Translations under genes and position numbers: made by a program | In this document: one piece after another, positions 1-8,485 of the stretch | Layout: every line of letters begins with the position of its first letter | Numbering within the stretch: the first letter of the stretch is position 1 | NCBI GenBank assembly: GCA_002005505.1 | Contig: KV908520.1 | Location: 57,223 to 82,222, forward strand | From: Botryococcus braunii | Lineage: Eukaryota; Chlorophyta; Trebouxiophyceae | DNA: 25,000 nucleotides | Reading direction: 5' to 3' | The notes under the pieces: model-generated | Told to the model about the DNA's origin: nothing | The model's database searches: none | Seen by the model: only the letters and a program-made list of their open reading frames with translations

Positions 1-39
1 CGAGCCCAGTGGAAGCGTCTCCACTCCATGTCATCCTCC

Positions 40-1112
40 TCATCCAGAACGTGGGTGGAGCAGCAGAGGGAATTGCTTGAGGCGTTGCCAGATTCTCACT
101 GCCAAGGGGGGTGATATCCTAGAATCATAGACAGACCCAGGCTGGACCTTTGATAGACCCACTCTCTCAGCCCCCCTCAAGTGCTCGATAAAGCTGACGT
201 CTCTACTCTCCTTCCACACTCCATTCCCCACGTACACACGATACGCTTTAGACTGGGGACAATAACCAGTAAACATCCCAGGGATGGTCTTGGGCCCAAA
301 AACAGACCTTTGGCCACTGGGAATGTGCACATGGGCTACACAGCCAAACGTGCGCAGCACAGACACATCAGGTTTGACACCAAAGAATAATTCCATGGGG
401 GTCAGGGACCTGCCTGAAGTAGGACCCACATTGTAGAGGAGGGTAGCTGTCTCAAGCGCCTCCTTCCAAAGGGAAGGGTCTGCTGCAGCATGGACCAACA
501 GAGTCCTTGTTCGCTCCTTCAGGGTCCTATTCATCCTCTCCGCCACCCCATTCTGCTGAGGCGTGTATACACCTCCTACGTAGGGCCTACGTAGGGCGCT
601 GAGGACTCGATCTTAGTGCCCTGCTGAGCACAAAACTCTTTGAATTGCTGGTTCAGGAACTCTGAACCCCTGTCAGTCCTCACACACTTCACAACCGTGC
701 CTCGTTGGGTCTGCCAAAAACGGAGCAGGTCTATCACAGCCTTTGGGATGCAATCCTTTGACTTCACAGGCAGGGAGGCAACTTGGTGTGAACTTTCATC
801 CACTACAGTGACCCAATATCGTTCACCTGTGATGGCAGGAGGTGATATGGGACCCACAGTATCCACATGGACTCTATCGAGTGGGTTATGTGCAGGCCTG
901 GAAGATACAGGGAAAGGAGGTCTGGAGTGTTTCCCTTGTATACACGATTCACAGTGCTTGGGGCACTCAGAGCAGGGAGCAAGGGAGATATTGATTCCTG
1001 TAACCAGATCTTCCTTGGAGAATCTCTGCATGCTGCTGGCACCAGGATGACCTAACCTAGCATGCCACAGAGATCTCTCGCTACACACGTGTCCTTTCCT
1101 AAGATAAGACGC
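40..1112 (-). pseudogene. Copia-A integrase region, frameshifted
   Basis: Two minus-strand reading frames encode the GAG-pre-integrase and integrase part of a copia polyprotein. The first (1088-576) has LWHARLGHPG, a Cys-rich segment (CSECPKHCESC, ending QGKHSRP), HVDTVGPI with the first catalytic Asp, and RTDRGSEF with the second. The second (546-40) starts near AERMNRTLKERTRT, which carries the catalytic Glu, and continues through ELFFG, KPDVSVLRTFGC and HVHIPSGQR. The frames differ. At 565-590 about 26 nt stand between the APY codons and the TPQQNG codons, including a tandem CCTACGTAGG. This breaks the frame between the second Asp and the Glu. The right edge joins Copia-B at target duplication 1113-1117. 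Family is certain; the protein is not functional as read. Confidence 0.88.
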
Positions 1113-1117
1113 CTCAG
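1113..1117. repeat. Target site duplication of Copia-B, left copy
   Basis: CTCAG directly outside the LTR terminus TGTTAGG; identical to 8481-8485 on the other side. Five bp is the usual copia target duplication length. Confidence 0.93.
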
Positions 1118-1809
1118 TGTTAGGTTATGGGCTTGGCGTATTCCTGTGCAGTGGCGGCACGGAGGGTGTGAGTCAAAGTTCGCTCTACTGTGTGACGAAG
1201 AGTAGAGTCTAGAACATGAACAATCAAGGACTGATTGGGCAACTTTAAGGAAACACCCGGAGTGCTTGTGAAGTCCCAAACAAGTCTATTACAATTGCTC
1301 ACTTGCTCTCTCTTAACAACGGCATTCAAACTACCCTAACTGGTACGTACTCAGAAAGGATCAATCTCATTGTCCGATGATAAGACAGCCAAGCACATAC
1401 ACATAACACGAAATACTAAGGTCAACAAAGCCTCAAATCTCCGAATCTATTCACAATCACGTTACCTGTGCAGTGGCGGCACGGAGGGTGTGAGTCAAAG
1501 TTCGCTCTACTGTGTGACGAAGAGTAGAGTCTAGAACATGAACAATCAAGGACTGATTGGGCAACTTTAAGGAAACACCCGGAGTGCTTGTGAAGTCCCA
1601 AACAAGTGCCTTGCCTCTCCGTGCTAGCACCACTACCTTCCTGCACTAAACGTGTCTGTAACTTGCGTTATCTTTATCTTCATTCAAATTGTTCCTAACT
1701 ACGAAGTCTTTGTAGTTTCGCCCATATTAGTCATTTATTATTGTCACTGACGGAATAGCCACTATTACTCCACTGAGGGAAAGGCATAAATAACTCATCC
1801 AATACAACA
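1118..1809 (-). repeat. Copia-B 3' LTR (692 bp)
   Basis: Nearly identical to 7783-8480. Boundaries are fixed by the point where the two copies stop matching and by the flanking CTCAG. In element sense it begins TGTTGTATTGG and ends CATAACCTAACA. It contains an internal duplication (1143-1285 and 1465-1607). No clear TATA box was found close to the duplicated block; TTATTTATG occurs near the U3 start. Confidence 0.95.
1143..1607 (-). repeat. Internal direct duplication in Copia-B 3' LTR (2 x 143 bp, 179-bp spacer)
   Basis: 1143-1285 and 1465-1607 are identical over 143 bp by eye. In element sense the first copy (1607-1465) is followed by a spacer that begins as CACAG|GTAACG and ends GTAATAG, immediately before the second copy (1285-1143). 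The spacer therefore has GT...AG ends. Only about 25 bp of LTR follow the second copy. Confidence 0.95.
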
Positions 1810-1829
1810 CTTCCCCTTGCCTTTTCCTC
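1810..1829 (-). promoter_or_regulatory. Copia-B polypurine tract
   Basis: On the minus strand a purine-rich run ending AAGGGGAAG directly abuts the 3' LTR start TGTTG. This is the expected plus-strand DNA priming site. It overlaps the last codons of the RNase H reading frame. Confidence 0.85.
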
Positions 1830-2295
1830 ACCAGAACTTGGCAAGACCCAGTGAGTTTCTATGACCCTGAAACACTAATCTTACTAGAGGTTTAGTGAAG
1901 ATGTCAGCCACATTTCTGGCAGATTGAATGTATTTTAAGTCAACCTGCCCCTTTGCGATAGCTTCACGTGCAAAGTGACAACTGATTGCAATGTGTTTGG
2001 TATGTTTAGAATACACTGGATTCCTGAGGTGGTTGATGCACCCTTGGTTATCACAATGTATCTTCACTATCCAGGGTAACACACCAATTTCCTCTAGAAA
2101 TCCCCTTAGCCAATTAGCTTCCTTCACAACAGCACTTGCTGCCATGAATTCTGCTTCTACTGTGGAAGTAGCCACAGCAGATTGCTTTTTACTTCCCCAC
2201 ACAACTGCTCCTCCAAACACAGTGAGGACGAAGCCAGTGGTGGAGAAACGGTGGTCTTGATCCCCACCGTAATCAGCATCAACATATCCCTCCAA
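1828..2295 (-). pseudogene. Copia-B RNase H domain (out of frame with gag-pol)
   Basis: This 155-aa stretch is the copia RNase H domain: VDADYGGD, the KKQSAVATSTVEAEF block, CDNQG, YSKHTKHI and a C-terminal VADIFTKPL. These are the conserved RNase H acidic residues and the standard C-terminal signature. It belongs to the polyprotein at 2157-7181 but lies in another frame. The change of frame falls at or near a run of six T's at 2305-2310 (A6 in sense), which suggests a one-base slippage mutation. The first Met shown is internal and not a true start. The frame ends just inside the polypurine tract. Domain assignment is certain; the alternative to mutation is a sequencing or assembly error in the homopolymer. 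Confidence 0.9.
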
Positions 2296-5200
2296 CTCTG
2301 TTTCTTTTTTCCAAGGATCAGAACCAGGTCTCGGGTTCCCTTAAGATATTTCAACACACGGATGGCCTCATTCCAGTGTGCTGTTGTGGGTGACATCCTG
2401 TACCTCGACAGAACTCCTACAGCCTGGGATATATCAGGACGAGTGGTGTTAGCTATGTAGAGCAGTGACCCTACTAACTCACAGTATCGATGACCAGGAG
2501 GCAGAACACTCCCAGCACCAATTATATCACTCCCATCCTTTGGCGCAGGCATCTGAGACATTACAAAATCTTTTGTCATTGGGGTATCGGGCCCAGCTGA
2601 CTCAAGATCAAGACCAAACTTCTCCACAAGTGCATCTATCTTAGGGATGCAACTCAGGGAGATTAACCCCTTCTCTCTATCTCTCATGACTTGACAACCT
2701 AAGTAATCCTTCACCTCCCCCAGATCGTGGATGGTGAATTCTTTCTTGAGAAGCTCTTTCACTCTCTCCACCTCTGACATGCCCTTGGATACAATCAAGA
2801 GATCATCTACATAAATTAGCACGTAGGATTTACCCCCATCTTCAGAGCATCTCACATAAACTCCAGCATCACTCTTGCACACCTCATACCCCATGACTTC
2901 AAGTTTGTCACTAAGGGTCTTGTGCCAGGCACGTGGGGCCTGCTTTAGGCCATACAGTGCCTTTTTGAGTCGACACACGGTATTGCGATCACCATTCTCA
3001 AATCCTGGAGGTTGCGTTACATACACTTCTTCCTCCAGCTCACCATTGAGAAAGGCTGTCTTAACATCTACCTGGTGAATCTCGTAACCTTCCCTAGCAG
3101 CCACAGCTAGCAAGGTTCTCCTAGCACCATAGCTGCTGGTTGGTGCAAAGACCTCCATGACATCTACTCCAGGAATTTGTCGACACCCCTGAGCAACCAA
3201 TCTTGCCTTGAATCTCAACACATTGCCATGTGCATCCATTTTCACTGAGAAAATCCAGTGAACAGGTATTACCTTATGCCCATGAGGCCTGGGAACATAT
3301 TCCATAACCTCATGGGTGTCTAATGAATTTTGCTCTTCTTGCATCGCAGCCTTCCAGTATTCCCACTGAGGAGACATCTGAGCTTCTCTTAAATTTGAGG
3401 GAACATGGATTTTACCAAATCTAACTCCAGTGTGCTTCCCCTCCTCTCCCTTACCCTTGGGAGAATCTTTGGTAGCACCCTCAGAACCCACTACTCTTCT
3501 ACTGACACTCGCCGCACTACAGCTAGCTTTTCTCTCAGTGGTATCAGAGCTTTCTCTCATGCTTCTCTCTCTCTTGGATTCGCACTTCGCACTGCTCAAC
3601 TTGCTGTCTTGCACGCTTACATCTTCCTCCCAAACACAGGTACCTCCCGGGAAGCGTCCATAGTCAGGAGGTTTCTCACATTGTCTGAGCTTCCGGTTCA
3701 CCTCCACATCCACACTCTTACACATCCTCTCAAGCTCAGGCTCTTGAGGGCTCTCACAGGCAGAGGGAGGTAGGCTCTGGTCGCCCCTTTGCTTCCCCTC
3801 CCTTTCTCGACTTGTGTGTCTCTGACTTCCGCGTGGTGTCACAAGAGTCTGTGACCTCTCATCCCTGACATCCTTCTCCCATACACAGGTACCTCTCAGG
3901 CTGCACTTGTAGTTTGGTGGTACCACACACTGTCCGTGCACCTGATTCACCTCCTCTTCTCGGCTCTCACACAAGTACTGGGATGCAGACCCAGTACTGC
4001 TCTCACAGACATTGCTGGCTGTTTCCGAGAGAGTGGAATGTCTCTGCTCAGGACTGTGGCTGTCACCACCTTCCCCTACCAGTCCACACCACTGATGGGG
4101 AGAGCCAGATGTTTCCACACAAGTCTCACCACTGACATGAAGCTCATTCACTGGACAGGACCCACCCGTGCAACTCAGCTCCCTGGGACCATTTGCAGTC
4201 ATGATTGTGGCTGCCCCCCTCTCATCACTAACATGAAAATCAGAGCTCTCAGACTGGCACCCATCTATCTGCACTTCCCCTAGTCCCTGTGACTGTGTGT
4301 CACTTTCTGTTAGCCCCACTTTGTCTCTGCTCTCTCCCACCTCCTGTGACAGCAGGAGTTCTCTTGCAAGTGTTCGTTGCTCATGCCTCTGGGCTCTTGT
4401 TAGCCCATCAGCAGCCAAATTGGAATTCTCCAGGCTGGTTGGTCTGAGAGACTCTTGAGCTCGCATCATTTGTTGCTGTAGTCCCGAGTCCGAATGAGCG
4501 CCGCGGGCCAGGTCCAGAGTTGCTTCGATGGTCCTTCGGATCTCCGCGGGAGCAGTGGATCTCTGGGGGTCAGGCTCGGGCTCAGCCTTCCCAGAGGGTC
4601 CTGGACATTCTGAGTCTGTGTCTTTCTGGGAAATGTGTGGATGCACTGTCTCAACTGATGAGTCCTGGATCTCTGCCTCACTGTCGTCTCCACAGGATAC
4701 CTTAACTGGCTCTGGGTGCTGTTTGGTAGTGCTGGGTTCAGAGGGAACAGGGGACAGAAATTCCTCAGACTGAGCAGGAGTCACACTGAGACCAATACGA
4801 GAGGCCCCTCTGAGATGCTCCACAAAGATGACATCTCTGCTCTCTCGCCATATACCCCCACCCATGTATATCCGATAGGCTTTGGAGGAGGCTGAATAAC
4901 CGGTGAGCATTCCTGGCACAGTTTTTGGTGCAAAGACTAGCCTCTGGACATCTGGGATATGCACATATGCAAGGCAGCCCCAGAATAATTCAAAGGGGGT
5001 AAGGTCCCTGCCTGTACTTGGGCCCATGTTGAGCAGGGTGCATGCTGTCTCCAGGGCTTCTTTCCAGAGGGTGGGACTGGCAGCAGCAAAGGCCAGGATA
5101 GTCCGGGTTCTTTCCTTCAGGGTTCGGTTGGCTCGTTCAGCTGCTCCATTCTGCTGTGGGGTGTAGGGGGCAGAGGTCTCCAGCTTAGTCCCCTGGGAGG

Positions 5201-7181
5201 CACAGAACTCCTTGAACCGGGCATTAATAAATTCAGTTCCTCTGTCACATCTGACACACTTCACAGTGGTTTTTCGTTGCGTCTGCCAGTAAACAAGTAA
5301 GTCCCTGACAGCTGCACTGATGGTGTCTTTGGACTTTACTGGAATAAGTGCTTTCCACTGAGAGGCTTCATCCAGTACAGTAACCCACAAACGTTCACCA
5401 GTAATGGCTGCAGGTGTAATAGGACCCACGGTATCTATGTGTACTCGATCCAGAGGTTCCAAGGCAGGTCTGGTACTGATTCCGAAAGAGGGTCTGGCAG
5501 TCTTTCCTTCAATACACGCTTCACAGTGTACCGGGCAATCAGTGCAGGGAGAGAGGGAGGTGTCAATCCCAGTCACCAGGTTCTCCTTAGCAAGACGCTG
5601 CATCCACGTTTCTCCAGGGTGTCCCATTCTGCTATGCCACAAGTAACGTTTGGCACAGCTGTGTGATAAGATACTGGATTTTAGCTGTTTGGTTGCACTG
5701 GCTGCATGCTTTGATGTGCTGGTCCCTCTCACTGCAACTACACTATGAATGTAGTACAGTCCCATCTCTGCAGTGACCTGAGCTCTCCAGTGGTTTGGTC
5801 CACTGACATACGAAAAGGCACCCACATTGTCTGTTTGGAATACTGCACCATCCCTAAGGGCAGCAGATACTGACAGGATGTTGGTGGTAGCTGAAGGGAC
5901 ACACTGCACATGATGGATCCAGAGGGGAATGCGTTGCGGGCTCAAAATGCAGACTGACCCAGATGCAATAATACACCCAGTGGCATCAGAGGTGGCCAAG
6001 TGCAGGGGAATTGGTTTGGCATGGATGATAGGGTTATGCAGCAATGCCACGTCATTTACTAGGTGGACCGAGGCCCCACTGTCAACCAGCCAGGAGTGCT
6101 GTAAGGGTTTACTGATCGTACTGTCCAGGACATTGTGAGATATTGTGTACAGCATACCTTCAGGAGGAGGTGGAGGTGGAGCAGGGAAGGCATCTGCACC
6201 ATGATGGGCCAGTTGGGCTACTGGAGGATGGTGTCCACCCATAGGTGGCTGGCCCTGAGGCCACATGCCTTGCAGCTGTTGGACAGCTGCCACCACGTTC
6301 CTCTGGGTCTCCTCGTCCCTGCGCCTCTTTCTGCAGTCTCTCCAATAATGGCCCTTTTTATTGCAGTAGTTGCAAACTCCCTTGGAATCAGATGCACTAG
6401 AAGGCTGCTGAGCAGTTGCTGCACTTGCTGCTGGCGGGTTGCTGGCTCCACTAGTGCTTGGGGTGATGGCCAGGACTCTGGGCTGGCGGGGAGCTGTCTC
6501 ATCAAAGCCCAGGGCAGCTGCAGTGGTACGTAGTAATTCAGCCAGTTTGTTGAGTGGATATGCGACGGCTGTGGACAGGCTGCCGGGCTCCTTAGCTGCC
6601 TCTGGGAGACCCTGCACTATTTGGGTCGCTACAAAGCCATCCATCAGATGATGATTATTTCTGTGGAGGCAGGCTTTGAGATTGAGCATGCGATTCACGT
6701 ATTGTGAAATTGTTTCATCATGTCGCATCCCTTGACCCATTTCTTGTAGCCAGTCCATGTTTGCCTGAAGATTATGTCCACCTATGAATTTCCTGCATAT
6801 GTACTCATAAGCATCATATGCAGATCCCAGTTCTGCCAGTTCTCCCTGCCACTCCTCAGGCACAGATTCATACAACAGTAACAGAGCTGCTGCGTCATGC
6901 AATGTCCCAGGCATGGCCTCTAGCACTGCAGGAAGGGACCCCTTAGCCTCATTGGCTGCCAAATAAGCACTCTTCCAGATCAGAATATTATGTCCCTTGT
7001 CCCTCAGCTTGATGTGAACTTTAACCTGAGTTGGAATAACTTTTGGCAAAACATCACCTTCCCCTCTTGATGTACTTGGGGTGCAGGGTTCTCGAACAGG
7101 TGTAGAGGTGGTGGTCTCGCTGCTTGAGGTTGACGCCCCACTTGTTGACTGCCCCTTCTTCTTCGATGTCATTGTCTGCAC
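2157..7181 (-). CDS. Copia-B Gag-Pol polyprotein (Gag, protease, integrase, reverse transcriptase)
   Basis: 1674 codons in one frame, ATG at 7179-7181, about 585 nt after the primer binding site. Domains in order: a copia Gag (about residues 40-230); a CCHC zinc knuckle CNYCNKKGHYWRDC (about 269-282); aspartic protease active site DSGAS (about 365); GAG-pre-integrase LWHSRMGHPG (about 514); integrase core with HIDTVGPI, CDRGTEF and the Glu in AERANRTLKE (about 580-690); a long, hydrophilic, Cys-containing linker (about 780-1180); RT with FLNGELEEEVYV and the YVDD box (about 1455). The integrase lacks about 12 residues between ELFW and GCLAYVHI that Copia-A has. The last ~45 residues are out-of-frame sequence after a frameshift near 2305; RNase H continues in 2295-1828. 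Gag and Pol share one frame, as is common in plant copia elements. Confidence 0.95.
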   Translation of the reverse strand: MQTMTSKKKGQSTSGASTSSSETTTSTPVREPCTPSTSRGEGDVLPKVIPTQVKVHIKLRDKGHNILIWKSAYLAANEAKGSLPAVLEAMPGTLHDAAALLLLYESVPEEWQGELAELGSAYDAYEYICRKFIGGHNLQANMDWLQEMGQGMRHDETISQYVNRMLNLKACLHRNNHHLMDGFVATQIVQGLPEAAKEPGSLSTAVAYPLNKLAELLRTTAAALGFDETAPRQPRVLAITPSTSGASNPPAASAATAQQPSSASDSKGVCNYCNKKGHYWRDCRKRRRDEETQRNVVAAVQQLQGMWPQGQPPMGGHHPPVAQLAHHGADAFPAPPPPPPEGMLYTISHNVLDSTISKPLQHSWLVDSGASVHLVNDVALLHNPIIHAKPIPLHLATSDATGCIIASGSVCILSPQRIPLWIHHVQCVPSATTNILSVSAALRDGAVFQTDNVGAFSYVSGPNHWRAQVTAEMGLYYIHSVVAVRGTSTSKHAASATKQLKSSILSHSCAKRYLWHSRMGHPGETWMQRLAKENLVTGIDTSLSPCTDCPVHCEACIEGKTARPSFGISTRPALEPLDRVHIDTVGPITPAAITGERLWVTVLDEASQWKALIPVKSKDTISAAVRDLLVYWQTQRKTTVKCVRCDRGTEFINARFKEFCASQGTKLETSAPYTPQQNGAAERANRTLKERTRTILAFAAASPTLWKEALETACTLLNMGPSTGRDLTPFELFWGCLAYVHIPDVQRLVFAPKTVPGMLTGYSASSKAYRIYMGGGIWRESRDVIFVEHLRGASRIGLSVTPAQSEEFLSPVPSEPSTTKQHPEPVKVSCGDDSEAEIQDSSVETVHPHISQKDTDSECPGPSGKAEPEPDPQRSTAPAEIRRTIEATLDLARGAHSDSGLQQQMMRAQESLRPTSLENSNLAADGLTRAQRHEQRTLARELLLSQEVGESRDKVGLTESDTQSQGLGEVQIDGCQSESSDFHVSDERGAATIMTANGPRELSCTGGSCPVNELHVSGETCVETSGSPHQWCGLVGEGGDSHSPEQRHSTLSETASNVCESSTGSASQYLCESREEEVNQVHGQCVVPPNYKCSLRGTCVWEKDVRDERSQTLVTPRGSQRHTSREREGKQRGDQSLPPSACESPQEPELERMCKSVDVEVNRKLRQCEKPPDYGRFPGGTCVWEEDVSVQDSKLSSAKCESKRERSMRESSDTTERKASCSAASVSRRVVGSEGATKDSPKGKGEEGKHTGVRFGKIHVPSNLREAQMSPQWEYWKAAMQEEQNSLDTHEVMEYVPRPHGHKVIPVHWIFSVKMDAHGNVLRFKARLVAQGCRQIPGVDVMEVFAPTSSYGARRTLLAVAAREGYEIHQVDVKTAFLNGELEEEVYVTQPPGFENGDRNTVCRLKKALYGLKQAPRAWHKTLSDKLEVMGYEVCKSDAGVYVRCSEDGGKSYVLIYVDDLLIVSKGMSEVERVKELLKKEFTIHDLGEVKDYLGCQVMRDREKGLISLSCIPKIDALVEKFGLDLESAGPDTPMTKDFVMSQMPAPKDGSDIIGAGSVLPPGHRYCELVGSLLYIANTTRPDISQAVGVLSRYRMSPTTAHWNEAIRVLKYLKGTRDLVLILGKKKQSWRDMLMLITVGIKTTVSPPLASSSLCLEEQLCGEVKSNLLWLLPQ
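3630..3970 (-). repeat. Duplicated Cys motif in the Copia-B IN-RT linker
   Basis: The linker holds two related segments. One reads EVNQVHGQC, then PPNYKC, then GTCVWEKDV (around 3885-3955). The other reads EVNRKLRQC, then PPDYGR, then GTCVWEEDV (around 3640-3710). They are about 244 nt apart. Spacing and the CVWE block are conserved. Function is unknown. Confidence 0.75.
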
Positions 7182-7218
7182 TCTATACGATTATCAAGAA
7201 AACATTCAGACAGTCATC

Positions 7219-7716
7219 TCAACCAACGGACTGGTCACTGTCTGACTCCGTCTCCCAGTCAGCTTCACATCGAACACTCAGAGACAGGGTGTCTTTGAAA
7301 GCAGCTACTGGGATTGTGGACAATGCTAACTCCACTGAGTTGTACGCTGCAATTTCGGCTGTTTCCTGCTCTCTGTTCAGCCAAACAATGGTACGCCAAT
7401 ACTTCAGGAACTTAGCCTTCGTGATGAACCCAGGCTCAAGATTCACAAACGAAATCACCTACGGGGTGAATTTATAAGCTGGATACACAGGGAATCTGTC
7501 CGCAAACCACGATGGCAGAGGAAGCGGGCGTCCAGCGTACAGATGAAGAACGTAGTTTTTGACAATGAGGGCTCGCTCGTCCGGTGTACGTTCTCCTCGA
7601 GGTCCCCCAGCCTTGATTCGATCGTTGTACGAGGGAGGTCCAGTCCTCAGGTGAGCAGGAACGTTGACACAGGTAGTTTTTCTTGCCGTCTGCTTCGAGC
7701 GGCGTTTCTTAGCCAT
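7219..7716 (-). CDS. Small leader ORF of Copia-B, upstream of gag, with an internal TAG
   Basis: The first ORF in the element RNA, starting at ATG 7714-7716, 49 nt after the primer binding site, and 278 nt long to a TAG at 7459-7461 (85 aa). The same frame then stays open for another 79 codons to a TGA at 7219-7221, 37 nt before gag. The N-terminus is very basic (MAKKRRSKQTARKTT) and contains KQTARKTT, close to the histone H3 tail KQTARKST. The product contains a GPPSYNDR stretch and the part after the TAG ends in an acidic patch (WETESDSDQS). I recognise no family. It could be an accessory protein, a decayed ORF, or chance. Confidence 0.45.
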
Positions 7717-7765
7717 TCACGGTTGTCTTCCTCCGTCTACAGAGCCACCCACACTCAACGGGAGA

Positions 7766-7782
7766 GTGGTGGGCCCATAACC
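7766..7782 (-). promoter_or_regulatory. Copia-B primer binding site (half-tRNA iMet type)
   Basis: The plus strand reads GTGGTGGGCCCATAACC directly beside the LTR end. This equals the anticodon stem-loop region of plant initiator tRNA-Met as I recall it, with CAT as the anticodon, so the element RNA can pair with that part of the tRNA. Drosophila copia and Ty5 are known to prime from an internal iMet site rather than the tRNA 3' end. Confidence 0.85.
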
Positions 7783-7797
7783 TGTTAGGTTATGGGC
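7773..7797. repeat. U5-PBS inverted repeat of Copia-B
   Basis: GCCCATAACC (7773-7782) and GGTTATGGGC (7788-7797) are perfect 10-bp inverted arms with a 5-nt loop, spanning the LTR/primer-binding-site junction. In element RNA the end of U5 can fold onto the primer binding site. Confidence 0.9.
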
Positions 7798-8480
7798 TTG
7801 GCGTATTCCTGTGCAATGGCGGCACGGAGGGTGTGAGTCAAAGTTCGCTCTACTGTGTGACGAAGAGTAGAGTCTAGAACATGAACAATCAAGGACTGAT
7901 TGGGCAACTTTAAGGAAACACCCGGAGTGCTTGTGAAGTCCCAAACAAGTCTATTACAATTGCTCACTTGCTCTCTCTTAACAACGGCATTCAAACTACC
8001 CTAACTGGTACGTACTCAGAAAGGATCAATCTCATTGTCCGATGATAAGATAGCCAAGCACATACACATACACATAACACGAAATACTAAGGTCAACAAA
8101 GCCTCAAATCTCCCAATCTATTCACAATCACGTTACCTGTGCAGTGGCGGCACGGAGGGTGTGAGTCAAAGTTCGCTCTACTGTGTGACGAAGAGTAGAG
8201 TCTAGAACATGAACAATCAAGGACTGATTGGGCAACTTTAAGGAAACACCCGGAGTGCTTGTGAAGTCCCAAACAAGTGCCTTGCCTCTCCGTGCTAGCA
8301 CCACTACCTTCCTGCACTAAACGTGTCTGTAACTTGCGTTATCTTTATCTTCATTCAAATTGTTCCTAACTACGAAGTCTTTGTAGTTTCGCCCATATTA
8401 GTCATTTATTATTGTCACTGACGTAATAGCCACTATTACTCCACTGAGGGAAAGGCATAAATAACTCATCCAATACAACA
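7783..8480 (-). repeat. Copia-B 5' LTR (698 bp)
   Basis: Matches 1118-1809 except for about four substitutions and a 6-bp ACATAC expansion near 8060-8075. It contains the same internal duplication (7808-7950 and 8136-8278); the first copy has one base change relative to the other three. As the upstream LTR it should carry the promoter. Confidence 0.95.
7808..8278 (-). repeat. Internal direct duplication in Copia-B 5' LTR
   Basis: 7808-7950 and 8136-8278 repeat the 143-bp block, with one mismatch (GCAATGG against GCAGTGG). The spacer is 7951-8135 (185 bp), with GTAACG at its sense 5' end and GTAATAG at its sense 3' end. Confidence 0.95.
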
Positions 8481-8485
8481 CTCAG
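8481..8485. repeat. Target site duplication of Copia-B, right copy
   Basis: CTCAG directly after the LTR terminus CAATACAACA; pairs with 1113-1117. Confidence 0.93.

Larger units (their letters stand above)
1118..8480 (-). mobile_element. Copia-B: complete Ty1/copia LTR retrotransposon nested in Copia-A
   Basis: A 7363-bp element with two LTRs (1118-1809 and 7783-8480), both starting TGTT and ending AACA in the plus orientation. It is flanked by a perfect 5-bp target duplication CTCAG at 1113-1117 and 8481-8485. Order in element sense (minus strand): 5' LTR, half-tRNA primer binding site, small leader ORF, gag-pol, polypurine tract, 3' LTR. By eye the LTRs differ at four bases plus a 6-bp ACATAC expansion in the right copy, so the insertion is recent. 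Order PR-IN-RT-RH, with integrase before RT, places it in copia. A frameshift before RNase H and a probable integrase deletion suggest this copy is not autonomous. Confidence 0.95.

Noticed and set aside
1052..1646. Repeated 69-75 aa ORFs in both Copia-B LTRs
   Set aside because: They arise from the duplicated LTR block and recur only because the DNA repeats; no protein evidence.
3405..3773. 122-aa and other plus-strand ORFs opposite the Copia-B linker
   Set aside because: Antisense shadows of the gag-pol frame, with no independent motifs.
7766..7797. tRNA gene or CAT-anticodon fragment
   Set aside because: Only the anticodon arm is present and it abuts LTR ends; it is a primer binding site.
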